Part shown: positions 8,144-17,162 of the stretch, piece after piece
How positions within the stretch are numbered: position 1 is the stretch's first letter
Layout of the letters: each line of letters opens with the position of its first letter
NCBI GenBank assembly: GCA_025059775.1
Contig: JANXCW010000004.1
Coordinates: forward strand, 1-64,000
Direction: 5' to 3'
Source: Armatimonadota bacterium
Lineage (GTDB): Bacteria; Sysuimicrobiota; Sysuimicrobiia; Sysuimicrobiales; Sysuimicrobiaceae
DNA: 64,000 nucleotides
The notes under the pieces: generated by a model
The model's database searches: none
Seen by the model: only the letters and a program-made list of their open reading frames with translations
Told to the model about the DNA's origin: nothing
Translations under genes and position numbers: made by a program

Positions 8144-9325
8144 GTGGTCCAGGCACAGTCGCTCCTCACAGAGGAGCAGATGCAACGGTACTCGAGGCAG
8201 ATCGTGCTGCCGGAGGTGGGGGTCGCCGGGCAGCGGAGGCTGCTGGATAGCAGCGTTCTCATCGTGGGCGCGGGCGGGCTCGGCTCTCCCGCGGCCCTGT
8301 ACCTGGCCGCGGCGGGGGTGGGGACCATCGGAATCGTGGACGGCGACCGGGTGGACCTCACCAACCTCCAGCGCCAGATCCTGCACTTCACCCACGACGT
8401 GGGCCGGCCCAAGACCCAGTCCGCCCGCCGGACCCTGGAGGACGTCAATCCGGACGTTCGGGTGGTGACCTACCAGACGGTGCTCACCAGCGAGAACGCC
8501 CTGGAGATCCTGCGACCCTACGACGTGATCGTGAACGGCTCGGACAACTTCCCCACCCGATACCTCGTGAACGACGCCTGCGTGATGTTGCGCAAGCCCC
8601 TGGTGGACGCCAGCATCCTCCGGTGGGAAGGGCAGGCGACCACCTTTCTCCCCGGGCGGGGATGCTACCGGTGCCTCTTCCCCTCCCCCCCACCGCCCGG
8701 GGCCGTCCCCTCCTGCGCGGAGGGGGGGATCATCGGGGCCGTGGCGGGGTTTCTGGGAAGCTACCAGGCCCTGGAGGCCATCAAGATCCTGCTGGGGGTC
8801 GGGGCCACGTTGGTCAACCGGCTCATGTTGGTAGATGTCCTGGAGGGGGACATCCGTTACGTACGCTGGCAGCGGAATCCCCGTTGCCCCGTGTGCGGGG
8901 ACGAACCCACCATCCGGGAGCTCATCGACTACGAGGAGTTCTGCGGGGTGCCGCTGCCGGGCAGGGAGCTGCACCAGCCGGAGCGCAGGCCGGAGGTCAC
9001 CGTGGCCCAAGCCGCGGAGCTGCTGGGCCGGGCCCAGTTCGTGGATGTACGGGAGGCCTGGGAGGTGGCCCAGGCCCACATCCCGGGGATGCACTGGATC
9101 CCCATGGGTGAGGTGGAGGCCCGGTACGGGGAGATCTCCCGGGACCGGCCCGTGGTGGTGTACTGCGCGAGCGGGCAACGCAGCGGCAAGGTCACCGAGT
9201 GGCTACGGGCCCGGGGCTATGACAACGTCTACAACTTGGCGGGCGGGATCCTGGCCTGGCAGAATGCCCAACAGCCCGTGGCCACGGGCCTCCCGGAGCG
9301 GGTGGAGGCGGGGAAGGCCCGCTAG
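8144..9325 (+). CDS. moeZ: MoeB/ThiF-type E1-like adenylyltransferase with rhodanese domain
   Basis: ATP-dependent activator of the C-terminal Gly-Gly of small sulfur carriers (MoaD, ThiS or CysO type), with its own sulfurtransferase domain. 393 residues. N-terminal ThiF fold with VGAGGLGSP nucleotide loop and NLQRQ; structural zinc from CYRC and CPVC; C-terminal rhodanese domain (about 285-385) with active-site loop CASGQRS. GTG start with AGGAGGG upstream. Known MoeZ/MoeBR proteins serve molybdopterin and thiocarboxylate-based sulfur transfer; the moaD-moaE fusion at 29 kb is a possible client. Confidence 0.9.
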   Translation: MVQAQSLLTEEQMQRYSRQIVLPEVGVAGQRRLLDSSVLIVGAGGLGSPAALYLAAAGVGTIGIVDGDRVDLTNLQRQILHFTHDVGRPKTQSARRTLEDVNPDVRVVTYQTVLTSENALEILRPYDVIVNGSDNFPTRYLVNDACVMLRKPLVDASILRWEGQATTFLPGRGCYRCLFPSPPPPGAVPSCAEGGIIGAVAGFLGSYQALEAIKILLGVGATLVNRLMLVDVLEGDIRYVRWQRNPRCPVCGDEPTIRELIDYEEFCGVPLPGRELHQPERRPEVTVAQAAELLGRAQFVDVREAWEVAQAHIPGMHWIPMGEVEARYGEISRDRPVVVYCASGQRSGKVTEWLRARGYDNVYNLAGGILAWQNAQQPVATGLPERVEAGKAR

Positions 9326-9329
9326 GCGT

Positions 9330-9358
9330 TTGACATCGGGTCAGCGGGCGCCTACAAT
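9330..9358 (+). promoter_or_regulatory. Near-consensus sigma-70 promoter before the IscA-type gene
   Basis: TTGACA (9330-9335), exactly 17 bases, TACAAT (9353-9358). It lies just past the preceding stop and 25 bases before the ATG, so the IscA/Nfu pair has its own start site. The best-matching promoter seen in this window. Confidence 0.75.
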
Positions 9359-9383
9359 CGGCTTGACGCCACAAGGAGGGGGG

Positions 9384-9758
9384 ATGGTGATCACCATCAC
9401 GCCGAGTGCGGCGAGCAAGCTTCGGGAGTTGGTGGCGCAGAGTGGGACTGCGGATGTCTACCTGCGCCTGTTCGTCACGCAAGGGGGGTGTGAGGGGTTC
9501 TCGTACGGGATGGCCCTGGACACGGAGCGGAGGGAGGATGACGTCGTCCTGGAGCAACACGGCATCCGGCTCGTGGTGGATCCCCTGACCCTGCGTCTGA
9601 TGCGGGGGTCGTGCATCGAGTACCGGCGTACCCCCATGGGCGAGGGATTCGCGGTCTACAACCCGCGGGCAGTGGCCACCTGCGGCTGCGGCCACTCCTT
9701 CAAGGTGGCGGAGGAGGAGGGGCAGGTAGAGCCCTGCGGCGAGGCGGAGCCCGTGTGA
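9384..9758 (+). CDS. HesB/IscA family iron-sulfur carrier
   Basis: A-type Fe-S carrier/scaffold of 124 residues. It keeps the three family cysteines: C36 in GGCEGF and the C-terminal pair C100 and C102 in CGCGHSF. The tail after CGCG is about 15 residues longer than usual and acidic, with one more cysteine. ATG 9384 follows AAGGAGGGGGG and gives the typical N-terminus MVITITPSAA. Followed 11 bases later by an Nfu-type gene, a common pairing for cluster transfer to apo-enzymes. Confidence 0.88.
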   Translation: MVITITPSAASKLRELVAQSGTADVYLRLFVTQGGCEGFSYGMALDTERREDDVVLEQHGIRLVVDPLTLRLMRGSCIEYRRTPMGEGFAVYNPRAVATCGCGHSFKVAEEEGQVEPCGEAEPV

Positions 9759-9769
9759 GGAGGAGACGG

Positions 9770-10027
9770 ATGCGCGAGGCGCTGGAAAGCCAGGAGCGGG
9801 ATCTCTATGAGCGGGTGGAACGGGTCCTGGAAACCATCCGACCCTATATCCAAGCGGATGGCGGGGATATCGAGCTGGTGGATGTGCAGGACGGGATTGT
9901 ACAGATCCGGCTGGCGGGTGCCTGTGTGGGGTGTATGTACTCCCTCATGACCCTGCAGGCGGGCGTGGAGCGCATGCTCCGGGAGGAAATTCCCGAGATC
10001 AAGGCCGTGGAGGCAGTTCCCTTCTAA
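9770..10027 (+). CDS. nfu: NifU C-terminal-domain (Nfu-type) Fe-S scaffold
   Basis: 85-residue stand-alone NifU C-terminal domain, which assembles or carries a [4Fe-4S] cluster. The cluster motif is C52-VG-C55 in ACVGCMYS, preceded by the typical ADGGDIELVDV. ATG start behind GAGGAGGAGAC. Last gene of the small transcription unit; an intrinsic terminator follows 25 bases later. Confidence 0.92.
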   Translation: MREALESQERDLYERVERVLETIRPYIQADGGDIELVDVQDGIVQIRLAGACVGCMYSLMTLQAGVERMLREEIPEIKAVEAVPF

Positions 10028-10052
10028 GCTGCCCCCCCAGAAGAGCAAGAGG

Positions 10053-10079
10053 GCCCCCGGAGGGCACGGGGGCTTTTTT
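10053..10079 (+). terminator. Intrinsic terminator after nfu
   Basis: GCCCCCG, 7-base loop, CGGGGGC, then six T. Perfect 7-bp stem directly followed by the T run. Confidence 0.85.
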
Positions 10080-10122
10080 CGTCTACCATAAAGGTGAAGG
10101 TCATGGAGGCAGGTGATCCTCA

Positions 10123-11592
10123 ATGTCCTCCCAGGTGACGACCTGGACCCGGGTTTTGCGGAAGGTAGACGATTACCGGTGGATGATCCCCCAGGACTAC
10201 AAGCCGGGGATGCGGGTCCCGGGCCTCGTGTACGCGGACGAGGCCATGCTCCACCAGATCGGCCAGGACCAGGCCCTGGAGCAGGTGGCCAACGTGGCCA
10301 CCCTGCCGGGGATCGTCCGGTACTCCCTGGCCATGCCGGACATCCACTGGGGCTACGGCTTCCCGGTGGGCGGGGTGGCGGCCATGCGGGTGGAGGATGG
10401 GGTCATCTCCCCCGGCGGCGTGGGCTACGACATCAACTGCGGCGTCCGGTTGCTCCGCACCAACCTCACGGAGGAGGAGGTACGGCCCAGGCTCCGGGAG
10501 CTGGTGGACGAGCTGTTCCGCAACGTGCCCTCCGGGGTAGGAAGCACCGGCAAGGTGCGGGTCTCCATGCAGGAGATCGACGAGGTCCTGGCGTACGGCG
10601 CCCAGTGGGCGGTGCGCCGGGGGTACGGACGGGAGGAGGATCTGGAGACCATCGAGGCGGGCGGGAGGCTCCTGGACGCGGATCCCGGGAAGGTAAGCCC
10701 GCGGGCCAAGGAGCGGGGAAAGGACCAGATCGGAACCCTGGGCTCCGGGAACCACTTCCTGGAGGTCCAGGTGGTGGAGGAGGTCTACGACGCGCGGGCC
10801 GCGAAGGTGATGGGCATCGAGCGGCCGGGACAGGTGGTGGTGTTCATCCACACGGGCTCCCGGGGCCTCGGGTACGCGGTGTGCGAGGACTACCTCCGGG
10901 TGGCGGACCGGGCCATCCGGCAGTACGGCATCACCCTTCCGGACCGACAGCTGGCGTGCATGCCCTTCCGCTCGCCGGAGGGTCAGGACTACTTCCGGGC
11001 CATGTGCTGCGCCGCCAACTTCGCGTTCGCGAACCGCCAGATGATCACCCACTGGGTGCGGGAGTCGTTCACGAGGGTGCTGGGACGGCCGCTTCAGGAG
11101 ATCGGACTCGAGGTGGTCTACGACGTTGCCCACAACATCGCAAAGCTGGAGACCTATCCCGTGAACGGGAAGACGGAACGGCTGGTGGTTCACCGCAAGG
11201 GTGCCACCCGGGCGTTCCCGCCGGGCCACCCCGAGATCCCCGCCCGCTACCGAGAGATCGGGCAGCCCGTACTGATTCCCGGCGACATGGGACGGTACTC
11301 CTTTGTGGCGGTGGGCACCGAGCGGGCCATGGAGGAGACCTTCGGGAGCACCTGCCACGGTGCGGGCCGGGTGCGGAGCCGCAAGGCGGCCTTGCGGGAG
11401 CTGCGGGGGGTGGACATCGCCCGGGTCCTGGAGCAACGGGGGATCCTCGTGCGCGCCCAGAACCGCAGTCTCCTGGCGGAGGAGGCGAGCGAGGCCTATA
11501 AGGATGTGGCGGACGTGGTGGAGGTGTGCCACCACGCGGGGATCTCCTACAAGGTGGCGAAGATGCGGCCCCTGGGAGTGGTGAAGGGGTAA
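10123..11592 (+). CDS. rtcB: RtcB-family RNA ligase
   Basis: GTP- and Mn-dependent ligase joining 2',3'-cyclic-phosphate or 3'-phosphate RNA ends to 5'-OH ends. 489 residues. Metal and guanylate residues are in place: GYDINCGVR (metal Cys), [25 protein letters not shown] and the guanylylated histidine in [11 protein letters not shown]. The ATG is preceded by AGGTGAT. No archease or RtcA gene adjoins it. The next gene starts 1 base after the stop, though a functional link with an acyl-CoA dehydrogenase is not obvious. Likely role: RNA repair. Confidence 0.95.
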   Translation: MSSQVTTWTRVLRKVDDYRWMIPQDYKPGMRVPGLVYADEAMLHQIGQDQALEQVANVATLPGIVRYSLAMPDIHWGYGFPVGGVAAMRVEDGVISPGGVGYDINCGVRLLRTNLTEEEVRPRLRELVDELFRNVPSGVGSTGKVRVSMQEIDEVLAYGAQWAVRRGYGREEDLETIEAGGRLLDADPGKVSPRAKERGKDQIGTLGSGNHFLEVQVVEEVYDARAAKVMGIERPGQVVVFIHTGSRGLGYAVCEDYLRVADRAIRQYGITLPDRQLACMPFRSPEGQDYFRAMCCAANFAFANRQMITHWVRESFTRVLGRPLQEIGLEVVYDVAHNIAKLETYPVNGKTERLVVHRKGATRAFPPGHPEIPARYREIGQPVLIPGDMGRYSFVAVGTERAMEETFGSTCHGAGRVRSRKAALRELRGVDIARVLEQRGILVRAQNRSLLAEEASEAYKDVADVVEVCHHAGISYKVAKMRPLGVVKG

Positions 11593-11593
11593 G

Positions 11594-12742
11594 GTGGAGT
11601 TCGCGCTCACGGAGTCCCACCGCATCCTGCAGCAGACCGTGGAGACTTTCGCGGCCCGGGAGATCCGGCCGCATGCGTCCCGGTGGGACGAGGAATCCCA
11701 GTTCCCTCAGGAGCTCGTTTGCCGTCTGGCCTCCCTAGGGTTGCTGGGGATGACGATCCCGGAGCGGTACGGGGGAAGCGGGCTGGATCTCGTAAGCCAG
11801 GCCCTGGTGATCGAGCGGCTGGCGGGGGCCGATGGCAGCCTGGCCCTCACCGTGGCCTCCCACGACGGTCTCGCTGCCTTGCACATCGCGGCTTTCGGGA
11901 GCGAAGCCCACAGGGCCCGCTATCTCCCCCGGCTCGCCTCCGGGCAGGCCCTGGGGGCTTGGTGCCTCACGGAGCCGCATGCGGGCAGCGACGCGGCCGC
12001 GATCTCGACCCGGGCGGAGCGACGGGGAGATGGCTATGTGCTCACGGGCACGAAGGCCTTCGTGACCCAGGGCTCGGTGGCGGGCGTGTACGTGGTGCTG
12101 GCGAAGACGGACTCCCGAGCCGGCCGCCGCGGCATCAGCGCCTTCCTGGTGGAGCGAGGCACTCCGGGCGTGCGGGTGGAAAAGCGGGAACGGAAACTGG
12201 GGCTGCGGGCCTCGGACACCACGGAGGTGGTTTTTGAGGAGGTGGAGGTCCCCGCGGAGAACCGCCTCGGCGGGGAAGGAGAGGGGTACGCGCAGGCCCT
12301 GTGGGTGCTGGAGCGGGACCGGATCGGGATCGGGGCCATGGCCATCGGCCTCGAGCGAGCGGCCCTGGAGGCGAGCCTCACCTACAGCCGGCAGCGCATC
12401 GCCTTCGGCCAGCCCATTGCGCACTTCCAGGCCATCCAGGGGATGCTGGCGGACATGCATACGGAGCTGGAGGCGGGGTGGCTGTTGGTCCTGCGGGCTG
12501 CCTGGCTGGCGGACCAGGGGCTTCCGTTCCGGAGGGAGGCGAGCATGGCGAAGCTGCTTGCCTCCGAAGCGGCCCGTAGGGCCGCGGAGCGTGCCGTACA
12601 GATCCACGGAGGCTACGGCTTCATCCGGGACTATCCCGTGGAGCGATACTATCGGGACGTGAAGCTCTGTGAGATCGGGGAGGGAACGAGCGAGATCCAG
12701 CGCCTCATCATCGCGAAGGAGATCATCGGAGGATCGTCATGA
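11594..12742 (+). CDS. Acyl-CoA dehydrogenase
   Basis: FAD enzyme of 382 residues forming the alpha-beta double bond in an acyl-CoA. Landmarks: [14 protein letters not shown] (FAD/substrate loop), [28 protein letters not shown], and the GEGTSEIQ region that holds the catalytic glutamate of the short/medium-chain branch. Starts with GTG one base after rtcB. With a branched-chain dehydrogenase complex 7 kb upstream, isobutyryl-, 2-methylbutyryl- or isovaleryl-CoA are sensible substrates, but the sequence alone does not settle it. Confidence 0.88.
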   Translation: MEFALTESHRILQQTVETFAAREIRPHASRWDEESQFPQELVCRLASLGLLGMTIPERYGGSGLDLVSQALVIERLAGADGSLALTVASHDGLAALHIAAFGSEAHRARYLPRLASGQALGAWCLTEPHAGSDAAAISTRAERRGDGYVLTGTKAFVTQGSVAGVYVVLAKTDSRAGRRGISAFLVERGTPGVRVEKRERKLGLRASDTTEVVFEEVEVPAENRLGGEGEGYAQALWVLERDRIGIGAMAIGLERAALEASLTYSRQRIAFGQPIAHFQAIQGMLADMHTELEAGWLLVLRAAWLADQGLPFRREASMAKLLASEAARRAAERAVQIHGGYGFIRDYPVERYYRDVKLCEIGEGTSEIQRLIIAKEIIGGSS

Positions 12743-13713
12743 TCACCACCGTGGTGGGGAGCTACCCTAAGATTCCCGACCCGCCGGCATCCGGCCGGTG
12801 GCGGAGCGCGAAGGAGAAGCTGGAACGGGGGGAGATCTCACCGGAGGAGTTCCTCCGGGTGGAGCGGGAGGTCACCCTGGAGGTGATCCAGGAGCAGGTG
12901 GAGGTGGGGATCGAGCTCATCACCGACGGCCAGATTCGATGGGAGGACTCCCAGGCGTATTTCGTCCGGGGGCTCACGGGGTTCACCCTGAACGGCCTTC
13001 AGCGATGGTTCGATACGAACACGTACTACCGCATCCCCGTGGCGGAAGGCGAAGTGCTCTGGACGGATCCCATCAGCGTGGAGGACTACCGGTTCGCCAA
13101 GGCCCACAGCCCCAGGCCCGTCAAACCCGTGGTCACGGGACCCTATACCCTCGCCCGCTTGAGCCAGAACCGGTACTACGCCACCTTTGAGGACTTCGTC
13201 CTGAACCTGGCCCTGGCCTTAAACCAGGAACTGCGGGCCCTCGATGCGGAGGATCCGCCCCTCATCCAGGTGGACGAGCCCGCCATCCTCCGGTACAAGA
13301 CCGATTTCCCCCTCTTCCGGGAAGCCATGATCACCCTGACGGAAGGGGTACGCTCCCCCCTCGCCCTGTACACCTACTTCGGGGACGTGGCCGGAATCTA
13401 TCCCGAGATCCTGGATCTTCCCTTCGACGCCATCGGCTTCGACTTCGTGGCTGGCCCGCGGAACTGGGAGGTGCTGGAGAAAGCCCCCTTCGAGAAGTGG
13501 CTGGGGTTCGGGATCCTGGATGCGCGCAACACGCGTCTGGAGAGCGTGGAGGAACTCCTGCGGGCGCTGGATCGTGTCTCCCGATACGTCCCCCTGGACC
13601 GGATCTACCTCAATCCGAGCGCGGGGCTTGAGTTCCTGCCCCGACCGGTGGCCCGGGCCAAGCTGCAGCGTCTGGTGGAGGTCAAGCGGGCTGCCCTGGG
13701 AGTCGGCGTATGA
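12739..13713 (+). CDS. MetE-core-like protein lacking the zinc ligands
   Basis: 324 residues, resembling the C-terminal catalytic domain of cobalamin-independent methionine synthase (a TIM barrel that binds zinc and homocysteine). It keeps VGSYPK at the start, TGPYTLA and the VDEPAI motif, but the HxC zinc ligands are Y211 and Y213 (LALYTYFGD) and the distal cysteine of the NPDCG motif is A294 (NPSAG). As it stands it cannot bind zinc like MetE. It overlaps the acyl-CoA dehydrogenase and the next MetE-like gene by 4 bases each, so the pair is made together. It may be a partner subunit or have another function. Confidence 0.75.
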   Translation: MITTVVGSYPKIPDPPASGRWRSAKEKLERGEISPEEFLRVEREVTLEVIQEQVEVGIELITDGQIRWEDSQAYFVRGLTGFTLNGLQRWFDTNTYYRIPVAEGEVLWTDPISVEDYRFAKAHSPRPVKPVVTGPYTLARLSQNRYYATFEDFVLNLALALNQELRALDAEDPPLIQVDEPAILRYKTDFPLFREAMITLTEGVRSPLALYTYFGDVAGIYPEILDLPFDAIGFDFVAGPRNWEVLEKAPFEKWLGFGILDARNTRLESVEELLRALDRVSRYVPLDRIYLNPSAGLEFLPRPVARAKLQRLVEVKRAALGVGV

Positions 13714-14687
13714 TCTCTTCACACCTCCTTCCCACCACCACCGTGGGGTCTTTCCCCAAACCCCCTGATCTCCTGGCGGCTCGGCGGAAGTACCGCCGCG
13801 CCCAGCTGGATCGGGAAGCCCTCCGGGATCTGGAGCGGCGGGCCACCCAGGAGTGGATCCGCCGACAGGAGGCGTTGAGACTGGACATCCTGGTGGACGG
13901 GGAACAGTACCGAGCGGACATGGTGACCTTCTTCGCGGAGGAGCTCGATGGGTTCCGGATCGCGGGGATGGTGCGGGCGTTCGGAAACCGGTACTACCGA
14001 AAGCCCGTGGTAGTCGGTCCCGTGGGGCGGCGGCATCCTCTCGTGGTGGAGTGGTTTCGGTTCGCCCAATCCCTGACCGCGAAGCCGGTAAAGGCGGTTC
14101 TCACGGGCCCCTACACCCTCGCGGAGTGGTCCTTCAACGAGTACTATCCACAGCGGCGGACCCTGGTCCTGGATCTTGCCTGGGCCCTCGGGGAGGAGGC
14201 CCGGGACCTGGTGCGCGCGGGAGCCCGGTACATCCAGATCGATGAACCCGCCATCCACAGTCGGCCCGAGGAGGACTTCGAACTCGCCCGTGAGGCCTTG
14301 ACGAGGATCACGGACGGTCTGGAGGCCTACACCATTGTGCACATCTGCTACGGGGACGTGGCGAGGATCTATCCCGACATGTTGCGGTTGCCCGTGAACC
14401 AGATCGACCTGGCCCTTGCCAACACGCGGTACGCCCTGCTGGAGGTGTTCCGGATGCATCCCTTCACCCGGGATGTGGGGCTCGGCGTGATCGACGTGCT
14501 CCACCCCCGAATCGAGCCCGTGGAGGAGGTGGTGGGAGGGATCCAGCGCGCCCTGAAGGTCTTCGCACCGCATCAGGTGTCCATCTCGCCCGACTGCGGC
14601 CTGCGGACGTGCACCGTGGAGGGGGCCGTGGCGAAGCTGCAGGTCATGGTGGAAGCGGCCCGTATCGTGCGCACCATGGTCCCGTGA
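13710..14687 (+). CDS. MetE-core methionine synthase-like methyltransferase
   Basis: 325 residues, single-domain MetE (C-terminal half only, no folate-binding N-terminal half). It has VGSFPK, TGPYTLAEWS, IDEPAI and keeps two zinc-ligand motifs: H211-I-C213 in HICYGD and C296 in SPDCG. The family's third ligand, a glutamate after the HxC, is not evident (IDLALAN). Such core-MetE proteins transfer methyl groups to homocysteine from a methylated corrinoid or other donor rather than from polyglutamyl methyltetrahydrofolate. Starts in a 4-base overlap with the zinc-less copy. Confidence 0.75.
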   Translation: MISSHLLPTTTVGSFPKPPDLLAARRKYRRAQLDREALRDLERRATQEWIRRQEALRLDILVDGEQYRADMVTFFAEELDGFRIAGMVRAFGNRYYRKPVVVGPVGRRHPLVVEWFRFAQSLTAKPVKAVLTGPYTLAEWSFNEYYPQRRTLVLDLAWALGEEARDLVRAGARYIQIDEPAIHSRPEEDFELAREALTRITDGLEAYTIVHICYGDVARIYPDMLRLPVNQIDLALANTRYALLEVFRMHPFTRDVGLGVIDVLHPRIEPVEEVVGGIQRALKVFAPHQVSISPDCGLRTCTVEGAVAKLQVMVEAARIVRTMVP

Positions 14688-15283
14688 CGGAATCCAGCAG
14701 ATCCCAACGCCGTCGTCGGCGGAGGAATCCGTCCGTCGCTCCGCCTGCAGCATCCCGGCCTCTTGTTCAGGGGGTTGCGTACACGGGCGCGCGTTTCTTC
14801 CGGGTCCCCCCCCGGCAGGTGTACGGGATGGTGGCCCGGCTGGACCGCCTGCCGCGGTGGAGCGGGGTATGGATGTGGGCGGAGGTCGTGGAGCGTAAAT
14901 CCCAGGGGGTCACCGTGCGCCTGCGGGGGTATCTCGCGGGGATTCCCGTGGAATCCGTGATCCGGGCTACCCTGGTCCCGCACACCCGGGTGACCTGGCA
15001 GCAGGCGTACGGGACCTTCCTGGAGTACTCGGGGAGCTTCCAAGTGGAGGCGGCGGAGGAAGGCGCTCTCCTCCGCTACGGGGTAGAACTGAACCCCGGG
15101 ATTCCCTTCCTCTTCCCTGAGGCGGTTCACCAGATCCTGGTCCAGGAGGTGGAGCACACCCTGAACCGCCTGAAGTGGAGCGCGGAGCGGGACATCCTGA
15201 GCGAGGAGCTTCGGCTCCAGCGGGGACGGGGGCAGACTCAGGATCCGGAGGACGGGAGCCCTGAGAACGCGTCCGAGGCGTGA
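14684..15283 (+). CDS. SRPBCC (START-like) domain protein
   Basis: 199 residues. The GTG start lies in a GTGA overlap with the preceding stop. After a basic, arginine-rich N-terminus (about residues 1-25) comes a polyketide-cyclase/START-type fold: [24 protein letters not shown], then strands [19 protein letters not shown] and a long C-terminal helix. These domains bind hydrophobic ligands. The last 20 residues are polar and probably disordered. Ends 1 base before glgB. Specific ligand unknown. Confidence 0.6.
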   Translation: MTESSRSQRRRRRRNPSVAPPAASRPLVQGVAYTGARFFRVPPRQVYGMVARLDRLPRWSGVWMWAEVVERKSQGVTVRLRGYLAGIPVESVIRATLVPHTRVTWQQAYGTFLEYSGSFQVEAAEEGALLRYGVELNPGIPFLFPEAVHQILVQEVEHTLNRLKWSAERDILSEELRLQRGRGQTQDPEDGSPENASEA

Positions 15284-15284
15284 G

Positions 15285-17162
15285 ATGCTGCTCCGCCTGC
15301 TCACGGAGGAGGACGTTTACCTGTTCCGGGAGGGGACGCACCTCCGGGCGTACACAAAGCTCGGAGCGCACCCCGTGGAGGGCGGGACGTACTTCGCGGT
15401 GTGGGCGCCGAACGCGGTGCGGGTCTGCGTGATGGGCGACTTCAACGGGTGGGATCCGGGCCGCCACCCTCTGTCCCCTCGCGGAGGTTCCGGCATCTGG
15501 GAGGGATTCGTCGCGGGAGTGGGGCCCGGAGCCCTCTACAAGTACCGCATCGTGTCCCGGTACGGGCCGGTCCTGGACAAGGCGGATCCCTTCGCGTTTC
15601 AGGCGGAATCCCCGCCCGGTACCGCGTCCGTGGTCTGGGATCTCACCTACGAGTGGACGGATGCGGAATGGATGACGCGTCGGGCACAGCACAATGCCCG
15701 GGAATCGCCCATCGCCATCTACGAGGTACACCTGGGCTCGTGGCGACGCCGGGAGGACGGCGGTTTTCTCTCCTACCGGGAGCTGGCGCCGCTGCTGGCG
15801 GCGTACGTGCAGGAAATGGGGTTCACCCACGTGGAATTCCTGCCCGTGATGGAGCACCCGTACTACGGCTCCTGGGGCTACCAGATCACCGGCTACTTCG
15901 CGCCCACCAGCCGCTACGGTACTCCCCAGGACTTCATGTATCTGGTGGACACCCTGCACCGGCATGGGATCGGCGTGATCCTGGACTGGGTTCCCTCCCA
16001 CTTCGCCACGGACCCGCACGGCCTGGCTTTCTTCGACGGCACCCATCTCTACGAACACGCGGATCCCCGGCGAGGTCTGCATCCCGACTGGGGAAGCGCC
16101 ATCTTCAACTACGGCCGCCATGAGGTCCGCAGCTTCCTCCTCAGCAGCGCTCTGTTCTGGCTCGACTGCTACCACGCGGACGGGCTCCGGGTGGACGCGG
16201 TGGCCTCCATGCTCTACCTGGACTACTCCCGGCCCGAGGGGCAATGGATCCCCAACGAGTACGGCGGGAGGGAGAACCTGGAGGCCATTGCCTTTTTGCG
16301 GCGGATGAACGAGGCAGTGTACCAGAACTATCCGGACGTGCAGACCATCGCGGAGGAGAGCACCGCCTGGCCCCTCGTGTCCCGTCCCACCTCCCTGGGG
16401 GGGCTGGGGTTCGGGTTCAAGTGGGACATGGGCTGGATGCACGATACCCTACAGTACATGGGGCGGGATCCCATCTACCGCAGGTACCACCATGAGGAGC
16501 TCACCTTCCGCATGCTCTATGCCTTCGCGGAGAACTTCGTCCTCCCCTTGTCCCACGACGAGGTGGTGCATGGGAAGCGCTCCCTGCTGGAGAAGATGCC
16601 CGGAGACGACTGGCAGAAGTTCGCGAACCTGCGGTTGCTGCTGGGCTACATGTACGGACAGCCCGGCAAAAAACTCCTCTTTATGGGCTCAGAGTTCGGA
16701 CAGCGGCGGGAATGGAACCACGAGACGCAGCTGGACTGGCATCTGCTGGCAGATCCCCGCCACCGGGGCGTGCAGCGGTGGGTAGTGGATCTCAACCGTG
16801 CCTACCGTGCGGAACCCGCCCTCCACCAACTGGACTGCGAGCCGGAGGGATTCGAGTGGGTCGAGCCCCACGACCGGGACCGGAGCGTCCTGGTGTTTCT
16901 GCGCAAAGGCCGACAGGGCGACCTGGTGCTGGTGGCCTGCAACTTCACCCCCGTTCCCAGGCCCCACTACCGCGTAGGGGTCCCCCGGCCTGGGTACTGG
17001 CGGGAGATTCTCAACAGCGATGCGGAGATCTATGGGGGGTCTGGATGGGGCAACCTGGGAGGAGTGCGGGCGGAGGCAGAGCCCGCCCACGGCCGGCCGT
17101 ACTCCCTGGACCTGACCCTTCCGCCCCTTGGGGTGGTGTTCTTGCGGTGGGAGCGGGGATGA
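15285..17162 (+). CDS. glgB: 1,4-alpha-glucan branching enzyme (GH13)
   Basis: Makes alpha-1,6 branches in glycogen. 625 residues: CBM48 domain (about 25-115, [21 protein letters not shown]), catalytic barrel with nucleophile D304 in [10 protein letters not shown], acid E357 in IAEEST and [12 protein letters not shown], and an all-beta C-terminal domain. The ATG lies 1 base after the SRPBCC stop; the next gene begins in a 4-base overlap. First glycan gene of a run that covers branching, debranching, disproportionation, chain synthesis and hydrolysis. Confidence 0.95.
   Translation: MLLRLLTEEDVYLFREGTHLRAYTKLGAHPVEGGTYFAVWAPNAVRVCVMGDFNGWDPGRHPLSPRGGSGIWEGFVAGVGPGALYKYRIVSRYGPVLDKADPFAFQAESPPGTASVVWDLTYEWTDAEWMTRRAQHNARESPIAIYEVHLGSWRRREDGGFLSYRELAPLLAAYVQEMGFTHVEFLPVMEHPYYGSWGYQITGYFAPTSRYGTPQDFMYLVDTLHRHGIGVILDWVPSHFATDPHGLAFFDGTHLYEHADPRRGLHPDWGSAIFNYGRHEVRSFLLSSALFWLDCYHADGLRVDAVASMLYLDYSRPEGQWIPNEYGGRENLEAIAFLRRMNEAVYQNYPDVQTIAEESTAWPLVSRPTSLGGLGFGFKWDMGWMHDTLQYMGRDPIYRRYHHEELTFRMLYAFAENFVLPLSHDEVVHGKRSLLEKMPGDDWQKFANLRLLLGYMYGQPGKKLLFMGSEFGQRREWNHETQLDWHLLADPRHRGVQRWVVDLNRAYRAEPALHQLDCEPEGFEWVEPHDRDRSVLVFLRKGRQGDLVLVACNFTPVPRPHYRVGVPRPGYWREILNSDAEIYGGSGWGNLGGVRAEAEPAHGRPYSLDLTLPPLGVVFLRWERG

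Noticed and set aside
6896-9178. Very long minus-strand reading frame of about 760 codons
   Set aside because: Only its last 339 codons match a protein family; the rest is the reverse of the sulfur-activation gene and lacks protein-like features.
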